A stretch of 64,000 bases of DNA from Vescimonas coprocola (GCF_018408575.1 NZ_AP023418.1:2322415-2386414), one strand, 5' to 3'; counted from the stretch's first letter, positions 1 through 9,907 are shown. A program made the numbers and translations. The notes: generated by a model from the letters alone, not told the origin.

Positions 1-1
1 C

Positions 2-658
2 TCCATTCTGGCGCAGGTGGAGCAGTATGCCGCCCCGGACGCCCTGTACGCCAGCAGCACCTCCGGCCTGCTGATCTCCGATATCGTGGCCGAGGCGCTT
101 CACCCGGAGCGCTGCATCGGAGCTCACCCCTACAATCCCCCGCACCTGATTCCTCTGGTGGAGCTCACCCGCTGCGACAAGACGGACGATGACTGCGTCC
201 AATTGGCCTATGATTTCTATCAGTCCATTGGCAAGGAGGCCGTTCTGCTGCGTAAGGAGTGCCCCGGCTTCATTGCCAACCGTCTGCAGCTGGCCCTGTA
301 TCGTGAGGTGCAGGATCTGGTGATGCGGGGCGTATGCTCCGTGGAGGATGTGGACAAGGCACTGGTGTACGGTCCCGGCATCCGTTGGGCCATCTTTGGC
401 CACAACATGATCATGCAGATGGGCAACCCCGGCGGCCTCACCGGCATGGTGGAGATGCTGGGCAATTCCGGCGACCGCTGGCTGGAGGATATGGCCAGCT
501 GGACCCACCAGCCGGACAACTGGGCGCAGGTGGCCCAGCCCGGCGTGAATCAGGAGATGGCCAACTTCCCCGACTACATCGGCCACACCAATGCCGAGTG
601 TATCGCCTACCGGGATCAGATGCTCATCGACATCCTGAAGCTCCATAAGAAGCTGTGA
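2..658 (+). CDS. 3-hydroxyacyl-CoA / 3-hydroxy acid dehydrogenase, C-terminal part (5' end outside window)
   Basis: The reading frame is open to the first base of the window, so the N-terminal NAD-binding Rossmann fold is mostly missing; about 218 residues are seen. The motif HPYNPPHLIPLVELT and the later CPGFIANRLQLALYREV are hallmarks of the 3-hydroxyacyl-CoA dehydrogenase family. The PPHLIPLVE form is closest to the lambda-crystallin/carnitine dehydrogenase branch, which often works on free 3-hydroxy acids. The C-terminal helical domain follows. It is the first visible gene of an operon with an OFA transporter, two CoA-transferase subunits and a thiolase, so it probably oxidises a 3-hydroxy acid or its CoA ester to the 3-oxo form. 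The exact substrate cannot be read. Confidence 0.85.
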   Translation, partial: SILAQVEQYAAPDALYASSTSGLLISDIVAEALHPERCIGAHPYNPPHLIPLVELTRCDKTDDDCVQLAYDFYQSIGKEAVLLRKECPGFIANRLQLALYREVQDLVMRGVCSVEDVDKALVYGPGIRWAIFGHNMIMQMGNPGGLTGMVEMLGNSGDRWLEDMASWTHQPDNWAQVAQPGVNQEMANFPDYIGHTNAECIAYRDQMLIDILKLHKKL

Positions 659-666
659 GGCTCCCT

Positions 667-1899
667 ATGAACGACATCAACGGATTCCTCAAGCGCCGCT
701 GGCCGGCCATGATCGCCAGTCTCCTGATCTGCATCTGCGCCGGCTTCGGCTACGCATGGAGCGTGCTTCAGACCCCCATCATCGCCGCCCACGGCTGGCC
801 GGATCAGCAGGTCTCCCTGACGTATACGGTGACGGTGCTGTGCTCCACCATGGCGCCGCTGTTCTTCGGCGGCCTGATCCGCCGTCTGGGGACCCGGCGC
901 TGCGTGGTGGTGGGCGCCGTTCTGTTCGGGGCGGGCCTGATGGCCACCGGCTGGATCAGTGGCGGCGTGTGGCAGCTCTACCTGTTCTACGGCATTCTCT
1001 CCGGTCTGGGGACCGGCTTCGTCTACCCGGCCATGATGGCCTATGTGGTGCGCCTGTTCCCGGAAAAGTCCGGTATGGCCTCCGGCCTCGGCACAGCGGC
1101 CTACGGCTCCGGAGCCATTCTCTGGGCGCCGGTGGCAGCGGCCCTGATCCGCAGCGTGAATCTGCGGGGGACGTTCTGCATTCTGGGTGGTGCCTTTCTG
1201 GTGCTGATCCTGCTGGGCAGCACCCTGCTGGCAGAGCCCCCGCAGGATCTGCGGGAGGCCCTGTGCCCCCCCTCCGGCGACGCTCCCATTCAGGCGGAGG
1301 GACTGCGCCGGGGCCAGATGGTCAAAACGGCGGCCTTCTATGGGATGGTGGTCATCTTCACCTGCGGTCTGGTGGCCGGCGTCATCGTCATCAGCCAGGC
1401 TTCCCCCATTCTCCAGAACGCCTACGGCTTCACCAGCGCTACGGCGGCGGTGTTTGTCAGCGTATTTGCCGCCTGCAACATGGCGGGCCGCTTCCTGTGG
1501 GGCAGCCTGTCTGACCGACTGGGCCTGCGCCGTGTGGTGACGGCCGTGTCGGCGGTGTGCATCCTCGCCATGCTGCTGCTGACCCTCTGCCACGCCACCG
1601 TTCCCGCCGTGATCGCCATGGGTGTGGCGGCCAGCTGCTACGGCGGCTTTGCCTCCGTCCTGACGCCGCTGACGGCGCAGGTGTTCGGCAGCAAATATAT
1701 CACCGAGAACTACGGCGTCATGTACATCGTGTTCGGCTTGGCCAGCCTCATCGGCCCGGTGCTGGCGGTGCGTCTGCGCACCCCGGACGGGGCCTATACG
1801 TGGGCCTTTGCCGCTGCGGCCGTGCTGGCTGCCGTGGGGCTCATTCTCAACTGTATCGTCCCGCTTACCGCCGGAAAGGAGGCCCCACATGGAAAGTAA
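667..1899 (+). CDS. MFS transporter, oxalate/formate antiporter (OFA) family
   Basis: This is a 410-residue, strongly hydrophobic protein with about 12 membrane helices. It fits the OFA branch of the major facilitator superfamily, which carries small carboxylates. The N-terminal segment GFGYAWSVLQTPI is typical of that branch, and GRFLWGSLSDRLGLRR is the MFS loop motif between helices 8 and 9. A GTG at 655 would overlap the previous stop, but the ATG at 667 has a GAGG ribosome site 6 bases upstream, so 667 is used. The C-terminus overlaps the next start by 11 bases, which implies translational coupling. Its likely job is import of the acid handled by the neighbouring dehydrogenase, CoA-transferase and thiolase. 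Confidence 0.85.
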   Translation: MNDINGFLKRRWPAMIASLLICICAGFGYAWSVLQTPIIAAHGWPDQQVSLTYTVTVLCSTMAPLFFGGLIRRLGTRRCVVVGAVLFGAGLMATGWISGGVWQLYLFYGILSGLGTGFVYPAMMAYVVRLFPEKSGMASGLGTAAYGSGAILWAPVAAALIRSVNLRGTFCILGGAFLVLILLGSTLLAEPPQDLREALCPPSGDAPIQAEGLRRGQMVKTAAFYGMVVIFTCGLVAGVIVISQASPILQNAYGFTSATAAVFVSVFAACNMAGRFLWGSLSDRLGLRRVVTAVSAVCILAMLLLTLCHATVPAVIAMGVAASCYGGFASVLTPLTAQVFGSKYITENYGVMYIVFGLASLIGPVLAVRLRTPDGAYTWAFAAAAVLAAVGLILNCIVPLTAGKEAPHGK

Positions 1900-2539
1900 A
1901 GTCACTACACGGGAGAAGATCATCTCCTGCTTCAAGGATGGCCAGACCATCGCCATCGGCGGCCAGACCGGCCACTGGATGCCGGAGCGGCTCATCGACT
2001 GCATTCTGGAGAGCGGCGCCCGGCATCTGACCGTCTATTCCATCGATACCAGCGACCCCGGTGTGGGCATTGGCCGCCTGATCCGGGCGAAGGTCATCGA
2101 CCGCATCATCACCACCCATGTGGGTACCAACCCGGATACCAACGCACAGATCCAGGCTGGTACCCTTCAGGCGGAGTTCAGCCCCATCGGCAGCTGGATC
2201 GAGCGCATCCGCTGCGGCGGTATGGGACTGGGAGGCGTTCTCACCAAAACGGGACTTGGTACCGTGGTGGAGGAGGGCAAGCAGCTCATCACCGCCAACG
2301 GACAGCAGTACCTGCTGGAGACCGCCCTCCGGGCGGATATCGCCATCACACGGGCCCGCCGTGCCGACCCCATCGGCAATCTGGCCTACCGGGGCAGCAC
2401 CGGCCGGGCCTCCCACCCTATCGTGGCCACCTGCGGGGACCTGTCCATTGTGGAGTGCGACCACTTCTGCGATCTGGGAGAGATCACACCCGACGAGGTG
2501 GAGGTTCCCGGTATGTTCGTGGATATGATCCTGGTGTAA
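1889..2539 (+). CDS. 3-oxoacid CoA-transferase subunit A-like
   Basis: This 216-residue protein has the size and fold signature of family I CoA-transferase alpha subunits. The N-terminal segment DGQTIAIGGQTGHWMPERLI corresponds to the glycine-rich CoA-binding region, and GGMGLGGVLTKTGLGT lies mid-protein. The start ATG has an AAAGGAGG site 6 bases upstream, inside the end of the transporter gene. It pairs with the subunit B gene that follows after 12 bases. Together they should move CoA from a donor such as acetyl-CoA or succinyl-CoA to a 3-oxo acid. The acid could be acetoacetate, 3-oxoadipate or another; the sequence does not decide. Confidence 0.85.
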   Translation: MESKVTTREKIISCFKDGQTIAIGGQTGHWMPERLIDCILESGARHLTVYSIDTSDPGVGIGRLIRAKVIDRIITTHVGTNPDTNAQIQAGTLQAEFSPIGSWIERIRCGGMGLGGVLTKTGLGTVVEEGKQLITANGQQYLLETALRADIAITRARRADPIGNLAYRGSTGRASHPIVATCGDLSIVECDHFCDLGEITPDEVEVPGMFVDMILV

Positions 2540-2551
2540 GGAGGCACGACT

Positions 2552-3201
2552 ATGGATAACAGACATTTTATCGCCCGTCGTGCGGCCCGGTATTTCCACA
2601 GCGGTGACGTGGTCAATCTGGGCATCGGCATCCCCAGCCTCTGCGGCAACTACGCCGAGAGCGGTGTCCTGTTCCAGACGGAGAACGGCTTCATCGGCGT
2701 AGGGGCCACGGCGCAGGGCATCGAGATCAGCGACCGGCTCTTTAACGCCGGCGGCATTCCCTATCTCCCGGCGCTGGGGGGCTGCGCCTTTGACGTGGCC
2801 AAGTCCTTCGGCATCATCCGCTCCGGCCGCATGGCTGCCACGGTGCTGGGAGCGCTTCAGGTCTCCCAGCACGGAGATCTGGCCAACTGGGCCACCCCCG
2901 ACCGTGCCTTCGGCATGGGCGGGGCCATGGATCTGGTCAACGGGGCCAAGCAAGTCATCGTGGCCATGGAGCTGTGCGCCAAGGACGGCTCCCCCAAGCT
3001 CGTCAAGGAATGTACCCTGCCCTATACCGGGCGGCGGTGCGTGGATCATATCGTCACCGAGCGGTGCGTCATCGATGTGACGCCGGAGGGTCTGGTGCTC
3101 TCCGAGCTGCGCCGGGGCCACTCCGTGGAGGAGATCTGCTCCGCCGTGGAGCCGCCGCTCATTGTCTCTCCGGAGCTGAAAGAAATGGAGGAAGATTGCT
3201 A

Positions 3202-3202
<1 letters not shown>
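2552..3202 (+). CDS. 3-oxoacid CoA-transferase subunit B-like
   Basis: The 216-residue beta subunit of the CoA-transferase. Glu44 within TENG matches the SENG motif whose glutamate forms the covalent glutamyl-CoA intermediate in this family. NLGIGIPSLCGNY near residues 22-34 and GGCAFD further on are also characteristic. A strong AAGGAGG site precedes the ATG. The stop codon overlaps the start of the thiolase gene (TAATG), so the two are translationally coupled. It functions as a heteromer with the preceding gene product in the cytoplasm. Confidence 0.88.
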
Positions 3203-4371
<1,169 letters not shown>

Positions 4372-4486
4372 CTCCGGCAAAACCTCCTCAAACTTCAGCC
4401 GAAAGTCATGCATTCCTGATAGATATCTCCGGTCTGCTTTGTGTTTCCTTTCCCGTCAAAGCCCCTCTCTGCCGGAAGGATATCAA

Positions 4487-4528
4487 AAGCAGCGGGCTGC
4501 CGGATATACCGGCGGCCCGCTGCTTTTT
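4487..4528 (+). terminator. intrinsic terminator after the thiolase operon
   Basis: A 17-bp stem with one mismatch and a 5-base loop is followed by a run of five T. It lies 115 bases after the thiolase stop. Confidence 0.8.
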
Positions 4529-4581
4529 ACCCTATATCCCGTGGCCGGGACATGACGGCGTACCCTCGCCGCCACGCAGAA

Positions 4582-4621
4582 AGCCCCAGCTCCGGCGCAG
4601 TGCTGCGCCGGAGCTGGGGCT
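4582..4621. terminator. bidirectional terminator between convergent operons
   Basis: A perfect 19-bp inverted repeat with a 2-base centre separates the plus-strand thiolase operon from the minus-strand ABC exporter genes. It sits 20 bases after the last ABC stop codon. The T-tracts are weak on both sides. Confidence 0.65.
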
Positions 4622-4640
4622 GTTTGCTCTGATATGTGCT

Positions 4641-6482
4641 TTATTGGGCGCTGCCCTCGCCCAAGATGCGGGCGGCGCTCTCCTGAGTGAACTGCTTGCT
4701 GTACAGGTCGTGGTAGTACCCCTTGCGCCGCAGCAGCTCCTCATGCTTGCCTTGCTCCACGATGTGGCCGTCTTTCACCACCAGGATCACGTCCGCCTTG
4801 CGGATGGTGGAGAGACGATGGGCCACCAGAAAGGAGGTGCGGTTCGTCAGCAGATGGTCGATGGCGTTCTGGATCAGCTGCTCCGTCTGGGTGTCGATGG
4901 AGGAGGTGGCCTCATCCAGCACGAAGATGCGGGGGTCGGCCAGCACGGCACGGGCAAAGGAGATCAGCTGCTTCTCGCCGGTGGAGAGACGGTCGCCGCC
5001 CTCACCCACATCGCTGTCCCAGCCATTTTCCAGCTTGTCCACCACCGTATCCGCCGACACGGCCCGTGCGGCGGCCTCCACCTCCTCGTCGGTGGCGTCC
5101 AGCTTGCCGTAGCGGATGTTCTCCCGGACGCTGCCGGAGAACAGGTGGGGATTCTGCAGCACATAGCCGATGTTGGAGTGGAGCCACAGCTGGCTGCGCT
5201 GGCGGTAGTCCACGCCGTCAATGAGGATCTGTCCCTCCGTAGGCTCAAAGAACCGGCAGGCCAGATTGATGAGGGTGCTCTTGCCGGCCCCCGTCTCGCC
5301 TACGATGGCCACCGTGGTCCCCTGGGGGATGTGGAGGGAGAAATGCTCCAGCACGTTCTCGCCGCCGTCGGGATAGCGGAAGGTCACATCCCGGAATTCG
5401 ATCTCGCCCCGCAGCGGCTCCCAGTTCTCCCGCTTGGGGTGGAAGGCATCGCCGTATTTCTCGATGACCTCCGGGGTGTCCTGAATTTGCGGCTGTTCGT
5501 CCATCAGGTCGGTTACCCGCTCGATGGAGGCTTGCAGAGAGATGAACTCCGCCAGATTGGCGGCGGTCATCTGGATGGGGTCAAAGATACTGACAGCATA
5601 GGTGGTAAAGGCCGACAGAGTGGCCAGCTCCAGCGCCTGATCCAGCACCATATAGCCGCCCCGCAGCAGCACGATAGACACCGCCATGGTGCCGAAGAAC
5701 AGCACCAGCGGGATAAACACCGCATTAAGCCGGGCTGCCCGGATGCCGGAGTCGTGCATCTGTCGGGTGAGACTGCGGAAGGCGTCGGCGGTCTGCTCCT
5801 CCGTCACCAGCGTCTTGGTGGTGCGTGCGCCGGTGATGCCCTCGTTGAAGGCTCCGGTGATGCGGGAGTTCAGCTTACGCACCTTCCGGTTCCAGTGGAG
5901 GATGCGGTTCTGAAAATACCCAGTCAGAATGGCCATCACCGGCACAATGGCGATGACCGCCAGCGCCAGCTTCCAGTTCAGCGCCAGCATGGCGGCAAAG
6001 GTACCCAGCACATAGAACATTGCCCACAGGATATCCGTAAAGTTCCACGCCAGCATACTGGAGATGCGGTTGGTGTCGCTCATGACACGGGTCAGCAGAT
6101 AGCCCACCGGTGTCACGTTATAAAAGGAGAAGGACAGGGTCTGCAAATGGTGAAACAATGCCCCACGCATATCCTTGCCCAGATTCATCTCGATGTGCAT
6201 GGAGTTTCGGGCAAAGATCACCACCGACAGGGCCTGCACCAGAATGACCGCCAGATACGCCAGTGCATAGGGCAGCAGCCCTGTCAGGGTGTTCTTTTCG
6301 ATGAAGTTCTGGATGGCGTACTTCTGGAACAGGGGCAGCACCACGTCCACCAGAGCGCAGATGCCGTTGAACACCAGCATGGACACGAAGGCCCCCCGAT
6401 AGGGCCGCAGGAACGGCCCCAGCCGCTTCCAGATCCTCCAGTCGAAGGATTGGGTATATTCCTTTTCGTCAATGGCCGCCAT
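4641..6482 (-). CDS. ABC exporter half-transporter, second subunit of a heterodimer
   Basis: This 613-residue protein has a six-helix membrane domain followed by an ATPase domain. Walker A is GETGAGKST near residue 394, Walker B with the catalytic glutamate is IFVLDEATSSID, and the H-loop is VAHRLST. The signature is LSTGEKQ instead of LSGGQ, which marks a degenerate site. An in-frame extension upstream exists, but the ATG at 6482 has an AAGGGGGG site at the right distance. The gene starts 14 bases inside the preceding ABC gene. The pair resembles BmrCD/LmrCD-type multidrug exporters. The exported compound is unknown. Confidence 0.9.
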   Translation of the reverse strand: MAAIDEKEYTQSFDWRIWKRLGPFLRPYRGAFVSMLVFNGICALVDVVLPLFQKYAIQNFIEKNTLTGLLPYALAYLAVILVQALSVVIFARNSMHIEMNLGKDMRGALFHHLQTLSFSFYNVTPVGYLLTRVMSDTNRISSMLAWNFTDILWAMFYVLGTFAAMLALNWKLALAVIAIVPVMAILTGYFQNRILHWNRKVRKLNSRITGAFNEGITGARTTKTLVTEEQTADAFRSLTRQMHDSGIRAARLNAVFIPLVLFFGTMAVSIVLLRGGYMVLDQALELATLSAFTTYAVSIFDPIQMTAANLAEFISLQASIERVTDLMDEQPQIQDTPEVIEKYGDAFHPKRENWEPLRGEIEFRDVTFRYPDGGENVLEHFSLHIPQGTTVAIVGETGAGKSTLINLACRFFEPTEGQILIDGVDYRQRSQLWLHSNIGYVLQNPHLFSGSVRENIRYGKLDATDEEVEAAARAVSADTVVDKLENGWDSDVGEGGDRLSTGEKQLISFARAVLADPRIFVLDEATSSIDTQTEQLIQNAIDHLLTNRTSFLVAHRLSTIRKADVILVVKDGHIVEQGKHEELLRRKGYYHDLYSKQFTQESAARILGEGSAQ

Positions 6483-8328
6483 GCTCGCTCCCCCCTTCCT
6501 CCAGCAGCGCCCGGTCGGCACTCTGCATCTGAATGTGATAGATATCCCGGTAGATGCCGGGCTTTTCCACCAGTTGGGCGTGAGTCCCCAGCTCCGCCAC
6601 CCGGCCGCCGTCCAGCACCAGAATGCGGTCGGCCTGCATCAAGGTGGTGACCCGGTGGGAGATCAGCAGCACCGTGGCCTTGCCGGTAGACCGGCGCAGG
6701 GCGGTGCGGATCTTCTCGTCCGTCTCGGCGTCCACGGCGGACAGGGAGTCGTCGAAGATCATCACCGGGGCCTGCTGCATCAGCATCCGGGCGATGGCCA
6801 CCCGCTGCTTCTGTCCGCCGGAGAGAGTCACGCCCCGCTCCCCCACGATGGTGTCATACCCCTCCGGGAAGGAGGTCACCGCCTCGTCCACGCAGGCGAT
6901 GGCCGCCGCACGGCGCATGGCATCCTCCGGCGCATCGGGGCGCACAGCCCGGATGTTCTCCCCGATGGTCTGGGAGAACAGGAAGGGCTCCTGCAAAACA
7001 AGGCCAATGTGCCGCCGCAGGTCGCTGCGCCGGATGTGCCGCAGGTCCACACCGCCGATGGTGATGCGGCCGGAACCCTCCGGCACGTCGTACAGCCGGT
7101 CCAGCAGATGCACCAGCGTGCTCTTGCCGGAGCCGGTGCCGCCCAGCACGGCGAAGGTCTCCCCCTCCCGGATGGTGAAAGACACATCCTTCAGCACAGG
7201 CTGCCCCTCGTAGCCGAAGGTCACATGGTCAAATACGATGTCCCCGCCGGGGAAGGGAACGTCGTCGGGCTGCTCCTGCTCCTCCGGGGAGCGGAGGATG
7301 TAGCCCACACGGTCCATGGACACCCCGGCCTTGCTCATGTCCGACAGCACCCGGCCCAGAGAACGCACGGGCCACGCCAGGGACTCGTTGTAGCTGACGA
7401 AGGCCACGAAGGCGCCCAGAGTCATGGCTCCCGCCACGCTCTCATGGATGCCCGCCAGAATGATGACCATCACCTGCAGGCACGTCAGCAGCGTCCCCGA
7501 CGCCCAGTATACCGACAGGAGCTTTCCCAGATGGATCCACAGTCCGGCATATCGCTCGCTCTTGGCCTGAAACTTGTCCTCCTCATACTTCTCCCGGCCA
7601 AAGGCCCGCACCACCCGCACGGCGGTGAGGTTCTCCTGAGCGCAGGCGGTCACCTCGCCCTCGGCCTCGTCGGCAGTCTTGAACCGGGAGGAAATCTTCC
7701 GGTAGAATACCCCCGACGACAGGCCCACAATGGGGATAAAGGCCAGAGCGATCAGGGACAGTTTCACGTTCATGCGGAACATGATCCACAGATACAGGAT
7801 GATGAGGAACACCGTCCGCACCACCTCCACCAGCTGGTTGCACACGAAGGTGCGGATCACGTCCACATCGGAGGTGCAGCGCTGGATGATGTCGCCGGTG
7901 GGGTGCTGCTTGTGCCACGCAAAGGGCAGATACTGGATGCGCCGGTACAGGTCATCCCGCAGCCCCTTGACGTAGGCCTCGGACCCACGGGACAGCTGCG
8001 CCCGCTGCCCGAAGCTGCACAGGCCCCGCAGCAGCGCCGTCACCATGACGGCCCCCGCCGCCCACCACAGCGCCGTGACAGGCTCCTGCCGCAGCGTCTC
8101 CAGCGGCAGCACCCGCAGCACCAGCGCCGGCAGCTTGGCCTCCTCGGATCCCAGAATGGAGTCCACCGTGATACGGATGATCTGGGGCGTCAGGGCGTTG
8201 AGCGCCATGGACAGGCACGCACACAGCAGCGCCGCCGCAAAATGCCCCCAGCAGGGGCGCAGATAGTGCCAGATGAGCCCGGCCTTCTCCCGCCCCGACA
8301 GCTTGAATGTCGATCGATTCTCTTCCAT
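6469..8328 (-). CDS. ABC exporter half-transporter, first subunit of a heterodimer
   Basis: This 619-residue protein has a six-helix membrane domain and an ATPase domain. Walker A is GGTGSGKST near residue 393, the signature LSGGQKQR is canonical, and the H-loop is ISHRVTT. After Walker B the catalytic glutamate is replaced by aspartate (VMIFDDSLSAVD). That substitution, with the altered signature in the partner, predicts one active and one degenerate ATP site, the usual arrangement of heterodimeric exporters. The start at 8328 has AAGGAGG a few bases upstream. It is transcribed from the promoter at 8547-8575 through a leader peptide and a terminator. Confidence 0.9.
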   Translation of the reverse strand: MEENRSTFKLSGREKAGLIWHYLRPCWGHFAAALLCACLSMALNALTPQIIRITVDSILGSEEAKLPALVLRVLPLETLRQEPVTALWWAAGAVMVTALLRGLCSFGQRAQLSRGSEAYVKGLRDDLYRRIQYLPFAWHKQHPTGDIIQRCTSDVDVIRTFVCNQLVEVVRTVFLIILYLWIMFRMNVKLSLIALAFIPIVGLSSGVFYRKISSRFKTADEAEGEVTACAQENLTAVRVVRAFGREKYEEDKFQAKSERYAGLWIHLGKLLSVYWASGTLLTCLQVMVIILAGIHESVAGAMTLGAFVAFVSYNESLAWPVRSLGRVLSDMSKAGVSMDRVGYILRSPEEQEQPDDVPFPGGDIVFDHVTFGYEGQPVLKDVSFTIREGETFAVLGGTGSGKSTLVHLLDRLYDVPEGSGRITIGGVDLRHIRRSDLRRHIGLVLQEPFLFSQTIGENIRAVRPDAPEDAMRRAAAIACVDEAVTSFPEGYDTIVGERGVTLSGGQKQRVAIARMLMQQAPVMIFDDSLSAVDAETDEKIRTALRRSTGKATVLLISHRVTTLMQADRILVLDGGRVAELGTHAQLVEKPGIYRDIYHIQMQSADRALLEEGGSEHGGH

Positions 8329-8397
8329 AAGCCTCCTTCTCTCTCCCGGCGGCCCGCAGACCGCCTGTCCAAACGCCGCCGGCATCCGGCAGCGTAC

Positions 8398-8425
8398 AAA
8401 AAATGCGCCCCCGGACGGGGACGCA
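8398..8425 (-). terminator. attenuator-type intrinsic terminator upstream of the ABC exporter
   Basis: On the minus strand a 9-bp GC-rich stem (one G-T pair, 4-base loop) is followed by six T. It lies after the leader peptide stop and 70 bases before the first ABC gene, so it can stop transcription before the exporter genes. Confidence 0.8.
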
Positions 8426-8441
8426 CACAGAGTACGGTCAC

Positions 8442-8464
8442 ATCGGCCCCTTTATCGGGCCGAT
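8442..8464 (-). promoter_or_regulatory. hairpin overlapping the end of the leader peptide
   Basis: ATCGGCCC and GGGCCGAT form a perfect 8-bp stem with a 7-base loop that includes the leader stop codon. A ribosome stalled or terminating here would block this stem, and this could change folding of the downstream terminator. Confidence 0.55.
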
Positions 8465-8514
8465 CCGGCGGCGCACACGATGATCCCCTTACTGGTCAGC
8501 TTGATCTTCGTCAT
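8452..8514 (-). CDS. leader peptide of the ABC exporter operon (20 aa)
   Basis: A short ORF starts with ATG at 8514 and ends with TAA. Its product reads MTKIKLTSKGIIVCAAGSAR. The AAAGGAGG ribosome site is 7 bases upstream, as strong as any in the window, and the ORF begins about 30 bases after the predicted transcription start. It is followed by a terminator and then the exporter genes. This arrangement resembles the BmrB leader of the Bacillus subtilis bmrCD operon, where translation of a small ORF controls read-through. The peptide itself is not recognised. Expression and stalling are inferred. Confidence 0.6.
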   Translation of the reverse strand: MTKIKLTSKGIIVCAAGSAR

Positions 8515-8546
8515 GGTGTACGCCTCCTTTCGTTTATAGTGAGTAC

Positions 8547-8575
8547 AGTATAACGCCGTATGAGTATCCTGTCAA
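8547..8575 (-). promoter_or_regulatory. housekeeping sigma promoter for the ABC exporter
   Basis: On the minus strand TTGACA, a 17-base spacer and TATACT give a near-perfect promoter. Such strength upstream of an attenuator fits constitutive initiation with control at termination. Confidence 0.85.
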
Positions 8576-8617
8576 GAAAAGTTTTCCGCCCCGGCGGCGG
8601 AGAGTCGTCTCCCCCTC

Positions 8618-8645
8618 TTGCATTTTTGGAAAAATAGGGTATGAT
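8618..8645 (+). promoter_or_regulatory. candidate promoter for the COG0523 GTPase cluster
   Basis: TTGCAT, a 16-base spacer and TATGAT lie 54 bases before the start codon. No Zur-like palindrome was recognised in the region. Confidence 0.5.
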
Positions 8646-8698
8646 ATAAGAGAAAAATTGTCCTCTGCCATGGTGGAGGAGAAAAGAAGGGTTGTTTT

Positions 8699-9907
8699 AT
8701 GACAAAAATCGACATTGTATCGGGTTTTCTGGGCGCCGGTAAGACCACGCTCATCAAGAAGATGCTCAGCGAGGCCTATCAGGGCGAGAAGCTGGTACTC
8801 ATTGAAAACGAGTTCGGGGAGATCAGCATCGACGGCGGTTTCCTGAAGGATTCCGGCGTGCAGATCAGCGAGATGTCCTCCGGCTGCATCTGCTGCTCTC
8901 TGGTGGGTGACTTCAACAAGGCTCTGCGCCAGGTCCATGAGCAGTTCGCCCCGGACCGCATCCTCATCGAGCCCTCCGGCGTAGGTAAGCTCTCCGACGT
9001 TATCGTGGCGGTGGAGAACACCGTTCGGGACGAGCCGGATATGAAGCTGAACTCCTTCGTCACCGTGGCCGACGCCACCAAGGTGAAGGTGTATATGAAG
9101 AACTTCGGTGAGTTCTACAACAATCAGATCGAGTCTGCCGGCACCATCATCCTCTCCCGGACCCAGAAGCTGTCTCAGGAAAAGCTGGAGGCCGCCGTGG
9201 CTCTGCTGCGGGAGAAGAATCCCACCGCCGCCATCCTCACGACCCCGTGGGACCAGCTGGACGGCAAGACTCTGCTGTCCGCTGTGGAAAAGGTCTCTCT
9301 GGCCGATGAGCTGCTGGCCAGGATGCAGGCCGAGCACGAGGCGGAGGAGGCGGAGCACCACCATCACCACCACGACCATGATGAGCATGATGACCATGAC
9401 GAGCATCACCATCATCATGACCACGACGAGGACGAGGGCCACTGCTGCTGCGGCCATCACCACGACGATGATGACGATGACGACGAACATGAGCATCACC
9501 ATCACGAGGGCTGCTGCCACCATGACCACGAGGAACATGACCACCATCATGACCACGACGAGCATGAGCATCACCATCACCATGACGGCGAGTGCGACGA
9601 CCCGGAGTGCTCCTGCCACCACCATCACCACCACGCCGACGAGGTGTTCACCAGCTGGGGCGCCGAGACGGTCCACTCCTACACGGAGGAGGACATCCGC
9701 CGCATCCTGACGGCGCTGGATACCGGCGACTACGGCGCCATCCTCCGGGCCAAGGGCATCGTTCCCAGCGGCGGCAAGTGGCTGCACTTCGACTATGTCC
9801 CTGAGGAGCAGGACGTCCGCTACGGCAGCGCCGACTACACCGGCCGCCTGTGCGTCATCGGCGCCCAGCTGAAGGAGGACAAGCTCAAAGAGCTGTTCAG
9901 CCTGTAA
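8699..9907 (+). CDS. COG0523 (CobW/ZNG1-like) GTPase with long His/Cys/Asp-rich metal-binding tract
   Basis: This 402-residue protein begins with the P-loop GFLGAGKTT (residues 9-17). It has the metal-binding CxCC motif in SSGCICCSL and the Walker B region ILIEPSG. The G4 position reads SRTQ instead of NKxD, so guanine specificity is in doubt. Residues about 219-312 form a tract with roughly 44 histidines, 8 cysteines and many aspartates, which must bind several metal ions such as Zn, Ni or Co. The CobW C-terminal domain follows. It heads a three-gene plus-strand cluster. The likely role is GTP- or NTP-dependent metal delivery or storage in the cytoplasm; the metal is not determined. Confidence 0.9.
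   Translation: MTKIDIVSGFLGAGKTTLIKKMLSEAYQGEKLVLIENEFGEISIDGGFLKDSGVQISEMSSGCICCSLVGDFNKALRQVHEQFAPDRILIEPSGVGKLSDVIVAVENTVRDEPDMKLNSFVTVADATKVKVYMKNFGEFYNNQIESAGTIILSRTQKLSQEKLEAAVALLREKNPTAAILTTPWDQLDGKTLLSAVEKVSLADELLARMQAEHEAEEAEHHHHHHDHDEHDDHDEHHHHHDHDEDEGHCCCGHHHDDDDDDDEHEHHHHEGCCHHDHEEHDHHHDHDEHEHHHHHDGECDDPECSCHHHHHHADEVFTSWGAETVHSYTEEDIRRILTALDTGDYGAILRAKGIVPSGGKWLHFDYVPEEQDVRYGSADYTGRLCVIGAQLKEDKLKELFSL

Noticed and set aside
616-2004. 462-residue minus-strand ORF opposite the MFS and CoA-transferase genes
   Set aside because: Composition is Gly/His/Gln/Arg-rich shadow sequence typical of GC-rich codons read backwards; the plus-strand genes are clear families.
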